Position numbers and translations under genes: made by a program. Source: Bordetella flabilis (lineage in GTDB: Bacteria > Pseudomonadota > Gammaproteobacteria > Burkholderiales > Burkholderiaceae_B). Taken from it: a stretch of 64,000 nucleotides of DNA. The notes beneath the pieces were generated by a model. The model did no database searches. It had not been told where the DNA came from and was given only the letters and a program-made list of their open reading frames with translations. The stretch lies in NCBI RefSeq assembly GCF_001676725.1, contig NZ_CP016172.1:4154001-4218000 (forward strand), read 5' to 3'. Shown in pieces: positions 9,331 through 17,937 of this stretch (its first letter is position 1; every line of letters begins with the position of its first letter).

Positions 9331-10164
9331 ATGCTGCGATGGCTGCTTGGACGTGGCGCCCCGGCCGCGCGCGTTGCGCAGGTGCAGGCGGCAATTCCGC
9401 CCGCGCTATGGGAAGAAGTGCTGCGGGCCTACCCTTTCCTGCAGGCCCTGGGCCCGGATGAGCGGACGGCGCTGCATGCCAGGGCGGCATGGCTGCTGGC
9501 CAGCAAGACCCTGAACGGCGCGCAGGGCCTGATCCTGACCGACTTCATGCGCCTTTCCATCGCGGCGCAAGCCGCGCTGCCCATCCTGCAGTTGCCCACC
9601 GCCCTGTATGAAGGCTGGGACGAGATCATCGTCTATCCGGAGGGGTTCATGATCCCGCGAAGCAGTGAGGACGAGCTTGGCGTGGTGCATGAATACGTGG
9701 AGGATGCCGCGGGCGAAGCATGGGATGGCGGACCGGTTGTGCTGTCGTGGGAAGACGCCCGCATCGCGGAGGGCGACTTCAATGTGGTGATCCACGAATT
9801 CGCCCACAAACTGGACCTGTCCGGCGGCGAAGCCGACGGCATGCCGGGCCTGGCCAGCCATGCCGAGCTGGATGCGCGCCTGTGGCGCCGCGTGCTGGAG
9901 GAAAGCCTGGACCGCTACACGGAGGCGCTTCAGGCCGTGGAAGACGCGATCCCGCCGGACGTGGATCCGGAAGGGCCGGAAGCCGATCACTGGTACGGTC
10001 AACTCCCCATGGATCCCTATGCGGCCACGGATGAAGCGGAATTTTTTGCCGTCAGTTCGGAAGCCTTTTTTGTCGCGCCGGCGCCGCTGGCGCAGGCCCT
10101 ACCGGAATGGTACGGCCTGCTGCGCGCCTATTATCGCCAGGACCCCATGACCAGGCTGGCCTGA
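9331..10164 (+). CDS. mtfA: M90-family zinc metallopeptidase MtfA
   Basis: In enterobacteria MtfA is a cytoplasmic zinc aminopeptidase that binds the glucose repressor Mlc. The 277-residue protein has the zinc motif HEFAHKLD (about residues 155-162) and the downstream conserved segment DPYAATDEAEFFAVSSEAFF with further acidic ligands. A GGAG ribosome site lies a few bases before the ATG at 9331. No Mlc homologue or PTS gene is nearby, so the role in this organism may be different; the peptidase call is firm, the regulatory role is by family only. Confidence 0.88.
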   Translation: MLRWLLGRGAPAARVAQVQAAIPPALWEEVLRAYPFLQALGPDERTALHARAAWLLASKTLNGAQGLILTDFMRLSIAAQAALPILQLPTALYEGWDEIIVYPEGFMIPRSSEDELGVVHEYVEDAAGEAWDGGPVVLSWEDARIAEGDFNVVIHEFAHKLDLSGGEADGMPGLASHAELDARLWRRVLEESLDRYTEALQAVEDAIPPDVDPEGPEADHWYGQLPMDPYAATDEAEFFAVSSEAFFVAPAPLAQALPEWYGLLRAYYRQDPMTRLA

Positions 10165-10182
10165 GGGGCCCCGGCGCCGCGA

Positions 10183-10536
10183 TCAGCCGACGGCGGCCGT
10201 GACGACGATCTCGACCTTGTAGTCGGGATTGGCCAGGCGGGCCTCCACCGTGGCCCGCGGCGGCGCATTGCCGGCGGCGACCCAGGCATCCCAGGCCTTG
10301 TTCATGCCGTCGAATTCCTTCATGTTGGCGACGAAAATCTGCGCCATCAGGATACGGCTCTTGTCCGTGCCGGCCTCGGCCAGCAGGCGGTCGATGGTGG
10401 CGAGGACCTGGCTGGTCTGGCCCGTGATGTCCAGCGTGGCATCGTCCGGCACCTGGCCGGCCAGATAGGCCACGCCGTTATAAATGGCCATGTCGGACAG
10501 GCGTTTTTCGACGTTGACGCGTTTGATGGGGTTCAT
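10183..10536 (-). CDS. RidA family protein
   Basis: A 117-residue YjgF/YER057c/UK114-type protein. RidA itself hydrolyses reactive enamine/imine intermediates released by PLP enzymes; the family also includes members with other roles. The conserved substrate-binding arginine is in PPRATVEARLANPDYKVEI near the C-terminus. It resembles the YjgH/RutC-like side of the family more than canonical RidA, so I leave the symbol blank. It lies 70 bp downstream of pncB on the same strand, perhaps cotranscribed. Confidence 0.88.
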   Translation of the reverse strand: MNPIKRVNVEKRLSDMAIYNGVAYLAGQVPDDATLDITGQTSQVLATIDRLLAEAGTDKSRILMAQIFVANMKEFDGMNKAWDAWVAAGNAPPRATVEARLANPDYKVEIVVTAAVG

Positions 10537-10606
10537 GCACGTATCCTCGCGGTTGGAAACGGCAGATTATCGCCGCGTTCGGGCAGGTCCGCCAAGGGAC
10601 GGCCGC

Positions 10607-11800
10607 CTACTTGGCGGCGCCGTTCACCGGAATGGGAGGCAGTTGGAATACCTGGCGCAGATAGGCCAGGTAGGCCGGATCGTCGCACATGGTTTTTTCC
10701 GGCGCGTCCGACACCTTGGCGACGGGCTGCCCATTGCAACGGACCATTTTCATGACGATCTGCAGGGGCTCATGGCCCAGGTCGTTGGTCAGGTTGGTGC
10801 CGATGCCGAACGAGACGCGGCAGCGGCCGGCGAAGCGCCGCGCCAGTTCGATCGCGCGTGGAAAGGTCAAGGCATCCGAGAACACCAGTGTCTTGGCTCG
10901 GGGATCGACGCGATTGGCCTTGTAGTGCTCGATCATGCGTTCGCCCCACACGAACGGATCTCCGGAATCGTGCCGCGCGCCGTCGAACAGCTTGCAGAAG
11001 TACATGTCGAAATCGCGCAGGAAGGCATCGGTGCCGTAGACATCGGACAGCGCGATGCCCAGGTCGCCGCGGTACTCCTTGGCCCATACCTCCAGCGCAT
11101 AGACCTGCGAGTCCCGCAGGCGCGGGCCCAGGGCCTGGCAGGCCTGCAGATATTCATGCCCCATCGTTCCCAGCGGCAGCACGCCGTACTTGCGCGCCAG
11201 GTACACATTGCTGGTGCCGGCGAACATCTTGCCCATGGTGGCTTTCATCGTGGCGACGACTTCTTCATGCCAGGTCTTGGAGAAGCGGCGACGCGTGCCG
11301 TATTCGGCCACGCGGAAATCCACCATATCGGGATCGTCCACCACCAGGCTCATTTTCGACTGCAGCCGCGCGCGGCCCTCTTCCAGGTCGGGATGCGTGC
11401 GCGTGTTGCGGAAATAGACCTCGTTGACAATGGCCAGGACCGGGATCTCGAAGAGGATGGTATGCAGCCAGGGCCCCTTGACCTCGATCGAGATTTCGCC
11501 GGGATGCTCGCCTTCGTCCACACGTATGCAGCGTTCAGGCATGTGGAACAGGCCGAGGAAATCGACGAAATCGCTCTTGATGAACCGCAATCCGCCCAGG
11601 TAGCCCAGTTCGTCGTCGGTGAAACGCAGCTGGCACAGGCTGTGGATCTCCTCGCGGATCTCGTCCATATACGGCCGCAGGTTCACACCGGGCGTGCGGC
11701 ACTTGTAGCGGTATTCCACCTGCGCAGCGGGAAAGTGATGCAACACCACTTGCATCATGCTGAACTTGTACAGGTCCGTGTCTAACAGCGAGGTGATTAT
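10607..11800 (-). CDS. pncB: Nicotinate phosphoribosyltransferase
   Basis: PncB converts nicotinate, PRPP and ATP to nicotinate mononucleotide in NAD salvage. The ATG at 11800 gives 397 residues beginning [20 protein letters not shown], the classic PncB N-terminus. Also visible are the YRYKCRTPG segment, the central [20 protein letters not shown] containing the active-site histidine region, and [11 protein letters not shown], the PRPP phosphate-binding loop. The open frame runs further upstream with other in-frame ATG codons (for example 11836), but those extensions do not resemble the family. RidA follows downstream. Confidence 0.95.
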   Translation of the reverse strand: MITSLLDTDLYKFSMMQVVLHHFPAAQVEYRYKCRTPGVNLRPYMDEIREEIHSLCQLRFTDDELGYLGGLRFIKSDFVDFLGLFHMPERCIRVDEGEHPGEISIEVKGPWLHTILFEIPVLAIVNEVYFRNTRTHPDLEEGRARLQSKMSLVVDDPDMVDFRVAEYGTRRRFSKTWHEEVVATMKATMGKMFAGTSNVYLARKYGVLPLGTMGHEYLQACQALGPRLRDSQVYALEVWAKEYRGDLGIALSDVYGTDAFLRDFDMYFCKLFDGARHDSGDPFVWGERMIEHYKANRVDPRAKTLVFSDALTFPRAIELARRFAGRCRVSFGIGTNLTNDLGHEPLQIVMKMVRCNGQPVAKVSDAPEKTMCDDPAYLAYLRQVFQLPPIPVNGAAK

Positions 11801-12152
11801 CATGGTTCGCGTGGTCGCTTCTTTTGTCGCTTGATTCATCGCCTCTGCACTCGCCTCCAGGGAAGGCGGCGGCCATGCCGGCCGCCGACCGGCGCACACA
11901 CAGGCAGGCGCGTTCACGCACAGCGTCGCCGCCAAGTGCGGCCCGGCCGTCGCCGACGCAGCGTACTGAACCATAGCACAGCACTTTCCGCTGGCGAGCG
12001 ATGCCCTTGCCCACCACGCTGGTTCGCCGGTGCCGGCCACCGCGTCGAGGCCGGCGACACTACCCCGTTCAGGGTTATCCGCCAGGCTGGCTTGCGCGAT
12101 TGGGTAAAATCCCTCTTTTAGCGGAATAGAAAGTGCACCTCGGAGTTGCCGC
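11801..12152. other. Divergent intergenic region between pncB and fdxA
   Basis: About 350 bp that must hold the promoters of pncB (leftward) and fdxA (rightward). I see no credible gene. TAAAAT at 12105-12110 may be a -10 element for fdxA, but no matching -35 is present at the normal spacing. GGAG eight bases before the fdxA ATG serves as its ribosome site. Confidence 0.5.
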
Positions 12153-12476
12153 ATGACCCACGTCGTCACCGAAAACTGTATCAAGTGCAAGTACACCGAT
12201 TGCGTCGACGTGTGCCCGGTGGATTGTTTCCGGGAAGGTCCGAACTTCCTGGTCATCGATCCGGACGAGTGCATCGATTGCGCGGTCTGCATCCCGGAGT
12301 GTCCCGCCAACGCCATCTATGCGGAAGAAGACGTCCCGCAGGACCAGATGAAGTTCATCGCACTGAACGCCGAACTTTCCCCGGAGTTCGCCAGCATCAG
12401 CCGCGCCAAGAAGCCGCTGCCCGACGCGGATGAATGGAACGGCAAGCCAGACAAGCTGCAATACCTGGAAAAATAA
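12153..12476 (+). CDS. fdxA: Seven-iron ferredoxin FdxA
   Basis: A small electron carrier of 107 residues that starts [20 protein letters not shown]. The N-terminal CxxCxxxxCxxxCP arrangement and the second [12 protein letters not shown] set match a [3Fe-4S][4Fe-4S] ferredoxin of the Azotobacter FdI/FdxA type, followed by the family's C-terminal extension (residues 60-107). It lies directly upstream of a ferredoxin-NADP reductase gene, a likely redox partner. Confidence 0.95.
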   Translation: MTHVVTENCIKCKYTDCVDVCPVDCFREGPNFLVIDPDECIDCAVCIPECPANAIYAEEDVPQDQMKFIALNAELSPEFASISRAKKPLPDADEWNGKPDKLQYLEK

Positions 12477-12519
12477 CTGCCTGCCCGTCCGTCAGCCCAT
12501 GCGGCGGACACCCCCGCCC

Positions 12520-13356
12520 ATGACCGAAAGCAAGTACACGCGCCAGACCGTCACCGAGGTACGTACCTGGGTGCCCGGCAAGTTGTTTTCCCTGCGCGTG
12601 ACGCGGGACCCTGCCTTTGTCTTCAAGGCGGGCCAGTTCGCCAGGGTGGGGTTGCCGGAAGACCCGGCCTGCGACGGGGAACCCACCCTGTGGCGCGCCT
12701 ATTCCATGGTGTCCGGCCCGCTGGACAATGAACTGGAGTTCTACTCCATCGTGGTGCCGGAAGGCGCCTTCAGTCCCCGCATGGCTGCCCTGCGGCCCGG
12801 CGATACGCTGTACGTGGAAAAGAATCCCTACGGCTTTCTCACGATAGACCGCTTCGCGGCCCCGGCGGGCGCCTCGCCCGCCCAGCAGGCCGGCGCGGGA
12901 CAGAACGACCTGTGGCTGCTGGCCACGGGTACCGGGCTTTCGGCCTATCTGTCCATCTTGAGGGATCCGGCAACCTGGACCAGCTTTCGCCGCATCATCC
13001 TGGTCCACGGGGTGCGCTATGCCAACGAGCTGGCCTACCGCCAGGAGATCGAAGGCTGGTCGACCTTGCCGGAGTTCGGGGAGATCCATCGCGCGGACCC
13101 GCGCAAGCTGATCTACCTCCCCGTCGCGACCCGCGACGCTTTACCAGGCGTTCCCCGCGAACGGTTGACCACGCTGATCGCCGATGGCCGCCTCGAAAGC
13201 CTGGTGGGCGAGACGCTGGACCCCGACCGCGCCAGGGTCATGCTCTGCGGCAACCCTGAGATGCTCGGCGACGCGCGCAAACTGCTCGCGGCTCGCGGCT
13301 TCGCCCCCGGGCGCCGCGGCGTTCCGGGCAACCTGGCGGTCGAAAACTATTGGTAA
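12520..13356 (+). CDS. fpr: Ferredoxin-NADP reductase
   Basis: An FAD flavoprotein that passes electrons between NADPH and ferredoxin or flavodoxin. The 278-residue protein has an FAD-binding barrel with the RAYSM-type flavin motif (WRAYSMVSGP at about 62-71), a nucleotide-binding half with LWLLATGTGLSAYLSI, and the VMLCGNPEML loop. It ends in the aromatic sequence ENYW, as in bacterial subclass reductases where the last aromatic stacks on the flavin. I chose ATG 12520 because the protein then begins MTESKYTRQTV; an ATG at 12499 is an alternative, and neither has a strong ribosome site. It lies 43 bp after fdxA. Confidence 0.92.
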   Translation: MTESKYTRQTVTEVRTWVPGKLFSLRVTRDPAFVFKAGQFARVGLPEDPACDGEPTLWRAYSMVSGPLDNELEFYSIVVPEGAFSPRMAALRPGDTLYVEKNPYGFLTIDRFAAPAGASPAQQAGAGQNDLWLLATGTGLSAYLSILRDPATWTSFRRIILVHGVRYANELAYRQEIEGWSTLPEFGEIHRADPRKLIYLPVATRDALPGVPRERLTTLIADGRLESLVGETLDPDRARVMLCGNPEMLGDARKLLAARGFAPGRRGVPGNLAVENYW

Positions 13357-13601
13357 CGGCCGCCGGCACGCCAATTGCGCTGTAGCGTCGTTGCCACGCT
13401 CCCCAAGGAAGGCGGCGACCCGCTCTTTTTTACTGAAGAGCGAAATTCCCATTTTGACAACAGATTGCCCGCGCAGGCGTTGCCCAGCCGTGCCCTATGT
13501 GTAGCAGTGCGTAAAATGGGTGGGTCAAGTCGCCCCGCGGACCTCGGCTCGCGGGCGGCGTGGGGCTCATTCGGAGCCTCCGGTCTGGAAAGGAACACTC
13601 G

Positions 13602-14825
13602 ATGCTGTATCAATTGCATGAGCTGCAGCGCGCCTTTTTGACGCCATTCGCCGCCTTCACGGACGTCGGTTCGCAGCTGTTTTCCCATCCCTATAGTCCC
13701 TGGGCCTACACGCCGGTTTCGCGCCAGCTCGCGGCCGGCTACGAACTGATGCACCGCATCGGCAAGGAATACGAAAAACCGGCCTGGGACCTGCCCACTA
13801 CCGAGGTGGACGGCAAAAAGGTGCGCGTCACCGAAGAGATCGCGATGGATCTGCCCTTCTGCCGGCTCATCCATTTCGCGCGCCAGGGGATGGCCAAGCG
13901 CAAGGATCCGCGCGTACTGCTGGTGGCCCCCTTGTCCGGCCACCATGCGACCTTGCTGCGCGATACCGTGCGCGCCTTGTTGCCCCAGCATGACGTGTAC
14001 GTAACGGATTGGGTGGACGCGCGCATGGTCCCCATGTCCGAGGGCCCCTTCCACCTGAACGACTACGTGCGCTACGTGCAGGATTTCCTGCGCTTCCTCG
14101 GCGCCGACACGCATGTCATTTCGGTGTGCCAGCCCACGGTTCCGGTGCTCGCCGCGATCTCGCTGATGGCGTCCCGCAACGATCCCTGTCAACCGCGCAG
14201 CATGGTCATGATGGGCGGCCCCATCGACCCCCGCCAGAGCCCCACGCAGGTAAACCGCCTGGCGATGACCAAGCCGTACTCCTGGTTCGAAAACCAACTG
14301 ATCCACCGCGTGCCCAGCCGTTATCCAGGTTCGGGGCGTCCGGTGTACCCGGGTTTCCTGCAGCATGCCGGCTTCGTCGCGATGAACCCGGACCGGCACC
14401 TGAAGTCGCACTACGACTTCTACCTGGACCTGGTGCGCGGCGACGACGGCGATGCCGAAGCGCACCGGCGGTTCTACGATGAATACAACGCGGTGCTGGA
14501 CATGGCGGCGGAGTTTTACCTGGACACGATCAAAATGGTTTTCCAGGAATACCGGCTTCCCAAGGGGACCTGGGAAGTGGATGGACAGCTTGTCCGGCCC
14601 GCTGACATCAAGCGCGTCGCGCTGATGACCATCGAAGGCGAACTGGACGACATCTCCGGCCAAGGCCAGACCCGCGCCGCGCAGGACCTGTGCAGCGGCA
14701 TCCCGGCCGACCGCAAGACCCACTACATGGCGCGCAATTGCGGACACTATGGGATTTTCTCCGGCCGCCGCTGGCGCGAGATGATCTGCCCTAAAATCAC
14801 GGAATTCATCCGCCAACACGCCTGA
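13602..14825 (+). CDS. phaZ: Intracellular polyhydroxyalkanoate depolymerase
   Basis: This enzyme mobilises stored poly(3-hydroxybutyrate). The 407-residue protein begins [16 protein letters not shown] after a GGAAAGGA ribosome site. It has an alpha/beta-hydrolase fold in which the nucleophile is a cysteine, not serine: Cys176 in [11 protein letters not shown] sits at the nucleophile elbow, as in Ralstonia PhaZa1. An Asp in GELDDISG (about 348) and His382 in [10 protein letters not shown] complete the triad. There is no signal peptide, consistent with granule-bound intracellular action. No phaC or phasin gene is adjacent. Confidence 0.93.
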   Translation: MLYQLHELQRAFLTPFAAFTDVGSQLFSHPYSPWAYTPVSRQLAAGYELMHRIGKEYEKPAWDLPTTEVDGKKVRVTEEIAMDLPFCRLIHFARQGMAKRKDPRVLLVAPLSGHHATLLRDTVRALLPQHDVYVTDWVDARMVPMSEGPFHLNDYVRYVQDFLRFLGADTHVISVCQPTVPVLAAISLMASRNDPCQPRSMVMMGGPIDPRQSPTQVNRLAMTKPYSWFENQLIHRVPSRYPGSGRPVYPGFLQHAGFVAMNPDRHLKSHYDFYLDLVRGDDGDAEAHRRFYDEYNAVLDMAAEFYLDTIKMVFQEYRLPKGTWEVDGQLVRPADIKRVALMTIEGELDDISGQGQTRAAQDLCSGIPADRKTHYMARNCGHYGIFSGRRWREMICPKITEFIRQHA

Positions 14826-14865
14826 TGGCGCACCGCGGCGGCCACGGCCGCCGCCACGCCATGCG

Positions 14866-14887
14866 GGGGCCGCCACGGCCCCTTTTT
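14866..14887 (+). terminator. Rho-independent terminator after phaZ, abutting the rnfB start
   Basis: GGGGCC (14866-14871), loop of five, GGCCCC (14877-14882) then TTTTT. It fits a short intrinsic terminator for phaZ, but it ends only six bases before the next ATG, so it also covers the place where a ribosome site for that gene would be. Confidence 0.7.
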
Positions 14888-14893
14888 CGTTTC

Positions 14894-15589
14894 ATGCCCA
14901 CCGCCACTCTCGCCGACCATATCGACGCCCTGCTGCCGCAGACTCAGTGCACCAAATGCGGCTATGAGGGCTGTCGGCCGTATGCCGCCGCGATCGCGCA
15001 CGGCGAGGCGGACATCAACCGCTGCCCGCCGGGCGGGGAAAGCGGGGTGCGGGCGCTGGCGGCACTCTTGGGGACGCCCTCGCTGCCCCTGGATACGTCG
15101 CGCGGCACGCCGGGCCCGCTCACGGTGGCGGTCATCGACGAAACGCATTGCATCGGCTGTACCTTGTGCATCGACGCCTGTCCGGTGGACGCCATTGTGG
15201 GCACCGCCAAGCGCATGCATACCGTGGTCGAGGCGCTGTGCACGGGCTGCGACCTGTGCGTGGCGCCCTGTCCGGTGGACTGCATCGTCATGGTGCCCAG
15301 CGGCAGGGACTGGACAACCGATGATGCACGGCGCTCGCGCGACCGCCATGAGCGCCGCGCGCGCCGCCTGCAGGAAGACGGCGGCACGACTGGCCGGCGC
15401 GCGGATCGGCGGGAGCCTGCTGGCGGCCATCCCGCCCCCGCGGCCAGCGTAAACGCGGGCCCGGCGCCCATGCCGGCGACATTGCGGCCGGCCGAACCCG
15501 CGCCGGAGGATGCCGCCGCCCGCAGGCGGGCCGCCATCGATGACGCCCTGGCCCGCGCCCGTGCGCGCCGGCTCGCCACGCCGAAGTAA
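14894..15589 (+). CDS. rsxB: RnfB/RsxB-like iron-sulfur protein (orphan)
   Basis: A 231-residue soluble relative of RnfB/RsxB. Residues about 15-50 hold the RnfB-type cysteine cluster (CTKCGYEGC and a later Cys in INRCPPGG), and two bacterial ferredoxin motifs follow ([16 protein letters not shown] and [16 protein letters not shown]). The N-terminal membrane helix of true RnfB is missing and no other rnf/rsx gene is nearby, so it is probably a soluble electron carrier and not part of a Rnf pump. The C-terminal 80 residues are Arg/Ala-rich and disordered. ATG 14894 gives the family-like start [18 protein letters not shown]; an upstream ATG at 14825 exists. It is followed 15 bp later by nth, a pairing known in other beta-proteobacteria and suggestive of a link to the Nth iron-sulfur cluster. 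Confidence 0.85.
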   Translation: MPTATLADHIDALLPQTQCTKCGYEGCRPYAAAIAHGEADINRCPPGGESGVRALAALLGTPSLPLDTSRGTPGPLTVAVIDETHCIGCTLCIDACPVDAIVGTAKRMHTVVEALCTGCDLCVAPCPVDCIVMVPSGRDWTTDDARRSRDRHERRARRLQEDGGTTGRRADRREPAGGHPAPAASVNAGPAPMPATLRPAEPAPEDAAARRRAAIDDALARARARRLATPK

Positions 15590-15604
15590 GGAAAGCACAC
15601 GCCG

Positions 15605-16249
15605 ATGAATGCCGCGAAACGCCGCGAGATTTTCGCCCGCCTGCAAGCCGCCAACCCCACGCCCACCACCGAGCTCGAATACGCCACGCCCTTCCAGTTG
15701 CTGATCGCCGTACTGCTGTCGGCCCAGGCGACCGACAAATCGGTGAATATCGCCACCCGCAAGTTCTTTCCCCATTACGGCACGCCGCAAGGACTGCTCG
15801 AGCTGGGCGAAGCCGGCCTGGCCGATTACATCAAGACCATCGGCCTGTATCGGACCAAGGCCAAGAATGCCGTGGAGACGGCCCGGCTCATCCTGGAGCG
15901 GCACGGCGGCGAAGTACCGCAAAGCCGCGAAGCGCTGGAAGCGCTGCCCGGCGTGGGGCGCAAAACCGCCAATGTCGTGCTGAACACGGCATTCGGGCAG
16001 CCGACCATGGCGGTGGACACCCATATTTTTCGAGTTTCCAACCGCACACGGCTGGCGCCGGGCAAGAACGTGCTCGAAGTGGAGCAGAAACTCACCCGGC
16101 TGGTGCCGCCGGAATACCTGCAGGACGCCCATCACTGGCTGATCCTGCACGGTCGCTATATATGCGTGGCGCGCACGCCGAAGTGTCCGCAATGCGGCAT
16201 CGCCGACCTGTGCGAGTACGGCCGCAAGACGCCCGCCGTGCCCAAGTAG
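15605..16249 (+). CDS. nth: Endonuclease III
   Basis: A DNA glycosylase/AP lyase that removes oxidised pyrimidines in base excision repair. The 214-residue protein has the helix-hairpin-helix-GPD core LPGVGRKTANVVLNTAFG with the catalytic lysine, the catalytic Asp in MAVDTHIFRVSNR, and the C-terminal [4Fe-4S] motif C-x6-C-x2-C-x5-C in CVARTPKCPQCGIADLC. Length is normal. It is probably cotranscribed with the RnfB-like gene. Confidence 0.97.
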   Translation: MNAAKRREIFARLQAANPTPTTELEYATPFQLLIAVLLSAQATDKSVNIATRKFFPHYGTPQGLLELGEAGLADYIKTIGLYRTKAKNAVETARLILERHGGEVPQSREALEALPGVGRKTANVVLNTAFGQPTMAVDTHIFRVSNRTRLAPGKNVLEVEQKLTRLVPPEYLQDAHHWLILHGRYICVARTPKCPQCGIADLCEYGRKTPAVPK

Positions 16250-16395
16250 CGGCTTGTCCAGAGGCACCACCGCACGGGCCGCGCGGCCTCTGTCAAGACC
16301 CCTTTTTCGTTAGAAAAAACCTATGTAAAACCCGCATAGAATTTTGCCCTTGCCGTCCGCATACTCGCCGCAACAAATACAAACACTGGTGCGAT

Positions 16396-17169
16396 ATGCA
16401 GGACACCATCCTGGAGACTCAGGGCCTGACCAAGGAGTTCCGCGGCTTTGTCGCGGTAAAAAGCGTGGACCTGCGGGTCCGGCGTGGGCATATCCATGCG
16501 CTGATCGGCCCGAACGGCGCGGGCAAGACCACGTGCTTCAACCTGCTTACCAAGTTCCTGGCGCCGAGCGCCGGCCGCATCGTTTTCAACGGCATGGACA
16601 TCACCGGTGAAAGGCCGGCCCAGATCGCCCGGCGCGGCATCATCCGGTCTTTCCAGATATCGGCCGTGTTTCCGCACCTGACCGTGCTGGAGAACGTGCG
16701 CATCGGGCTGCAGCGCAAGACCGGGCTGTCGCTGCATTTCTGGAAAAGCGAGAAACGGCTGCAGGCGCTGAATGCGCCGGCGCGCGCGCTGCTGGACGAA
16801 GTCGACCTTGGCGCTTTCGCCGATGAAACGGCGGTGAACCTGCCCTATGGCCGCAAGCGGGCGCTCGAGATCGCGACCACGCTGGCCATGGAGCCGGAAC
16901 TGATGCTGCTGGACGAGCCGACCCAGGGCATGGGCCACGAAGACGTCGATCGAGTCACGAAACTCATCAAGCGCGTGGGGGCGGGCCGTACCATCCTGAT
17001 GGTCGAACACAATATGAAAGTGGTGTCGTCCATTGCCGATCGCATCACCGTGCTGGCCCGCGGCGCCGTGCTCGCGGAAGGCGACTATGCGGAGGTTTCG
17101 CGCAATCCCGATGTGATGCAGGCCTATATGGGAACGACCTCCGGCGAACTGCAAGGAGCGCACGCATGA
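16396..17169 (+). CDS. livG: Branched-chain amino acid type ABC importer, ATPase LivG
   Basis: One of two cytoplasmic ATPases of a HAAT-family importer. The 257-residue protein has Walker A GPNGAGKTT, a signature region PYGRKRALEIA in place of LSGGQ (normal for LivG), Walker B LMLLDEPTQGM and the H-loop MVEHNMKVV. It starts MQDTILETQGLTKEFRG. The following ATPase gene overlaps it by 4 bp (ATGA) and the rest of the transporter follows on the same strand. Substrate cannot be read from the sequence; branched-chain amino acids, other amino acids, amides or urea are all possible. Confidence 0.93.
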   Translation: MQDTILETQGLTKEFRGFVAVKSVDLRVRRGHIHALIGPNGAGKTTCFNLLTKFLAPSAGRIVFNGMDITGERPAQIARRGIIRSFQISAVFPHLTVLENVRIGLQRKTGLSLHFWKSEKRLQALNAPARALLDEVDLGAFADETAVNLPYGRKRALEIATTLAMEPELMLLDEPTQGMGHEDVDRVTKLIKRVGAGRTILMVEHNMKVVSSIADRITVLARGAVLAEGDYAEVSRNPDVMQAYMGTTSGELQGAHA

Positions 17170-17882
17170 ACAATGCCGCGGCATTGGAGATCACCGACCT
17201 GCAGGCGTGGTACGGCGAATCGCACATCCTGCACGGGGTGAACCTGCGCGTCGGCCAGGGCGAGGTCGTAACGCTGCTGGGACGCAACGGCGCCGGCCGC
17301 ACGACGACGCTGCGCGCGATCCTGGGCCTGACAGGCAGCCGGCGCGGTTCGGTACGCATCAACGGCACCGAATCGATCGGTTTACCGACGTTCCGCATCG
17401 CCCACCTGGGCGTCGGTTATTGCCCGGAAGAGCGTGGCATCTTCGCCAGCCTCTCCTGCGAGGAAAACCTGCTGTTGCCGCCCGTCGTGGGCGGCTCGCT
17501 GGGCGGCGGGATGTCGCTGGCGGAAATCTATGACATGTTCCCCAACCTGCACGAACGCCGTCATTCCCCGGGTACGAGGCTGTCGGGCGGCGAGCAGCAG
17601 ATGCTGGCCGTCGCCCGCATCCTGCGCACCGGCGCCAGCCTCCTGCTTCTGGACGAGATATCGGAAGGGCTGGCACCGGTTATCGTGCAGGCGCTGGGCC
17701 GCATGATCACGACGTTGAAACAACGCGGCTACACCATTGTGATGGTGGAACAGAACTTCCGTTTCGCCGCGCCCCTGGCGGACCGTTTCTACGTCATGGA
17801 GCATGGCCAGATCGTGGAACACTTCGACGCTTCGCAACTCAGCGAAAAACAGGAAACGCTCAACGACCTGTTGGGCGTCTGA
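17166..17882 (+). CDS. livF: Branched-chain amino acid type ABC importer, ATPase LivF
   Basis: Second ATPase of the importer, 238 residues. Signature LSGGEQQMLAVARIL and Walker B LLLLDEISEGLAP are intact, and VEQNFRF replaces the H-loop as in other LivF proteins. The Walker A motif reads GRNGAGRTTT: residue 45 is Arg (CGC at 17298-17300) where the catalytic Lys is expected. All other motifs are conserved and the gene is in frame within the operon, so this is more likely a natural variant than decay. It overlaps livG by 4 bp and is followed 55 bp later by the binding protein. Confidence 0.93.
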   Translation: MNNAAALEITDLQAWYGESHILHGVNLRVGQGEVVTLLGRNGAGRTTTLRAILGLTGSRRGSVRINGTESIGLPTFRIAHLGVGYCPEERGIFASLSCEENLLLPPVVGGSLGGGMSLAEIYDMFPNLHERRHSPGTRLSGGEQQMLAVARILRTGASLLLLDEISEGLAPVIVQALGRMITTLKQRGYTIVMVEQNFRFAAPLADRFYVMEHGQIVEHFDASQLSEKQETLNDLLGV

Positions 17883-17937
17883 ACCTGCCATCCGCCGGAA
17901 CACCGGCAACCCCCTACAAGAGGGAGAGGAGTCTTAA

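Noticed and set aside
13454..13459. TTGACA upstream of phaZ as a -35 box
   Set aside because: No -10-like hexamer occurs at 16-18 bases downstream.
14894..15589. A complete Rnf ion-pumping complex
   Set aside because: Only the B-type protein is present and it lacks the membrane helix; no rnfA, C, D, E or G nearby.
16250..16320. GAGGC/GCCTC hairpin after nth as terminator
   Set aside because: The arms are short with a 20-nt loop, and the T run lies too far downstream.
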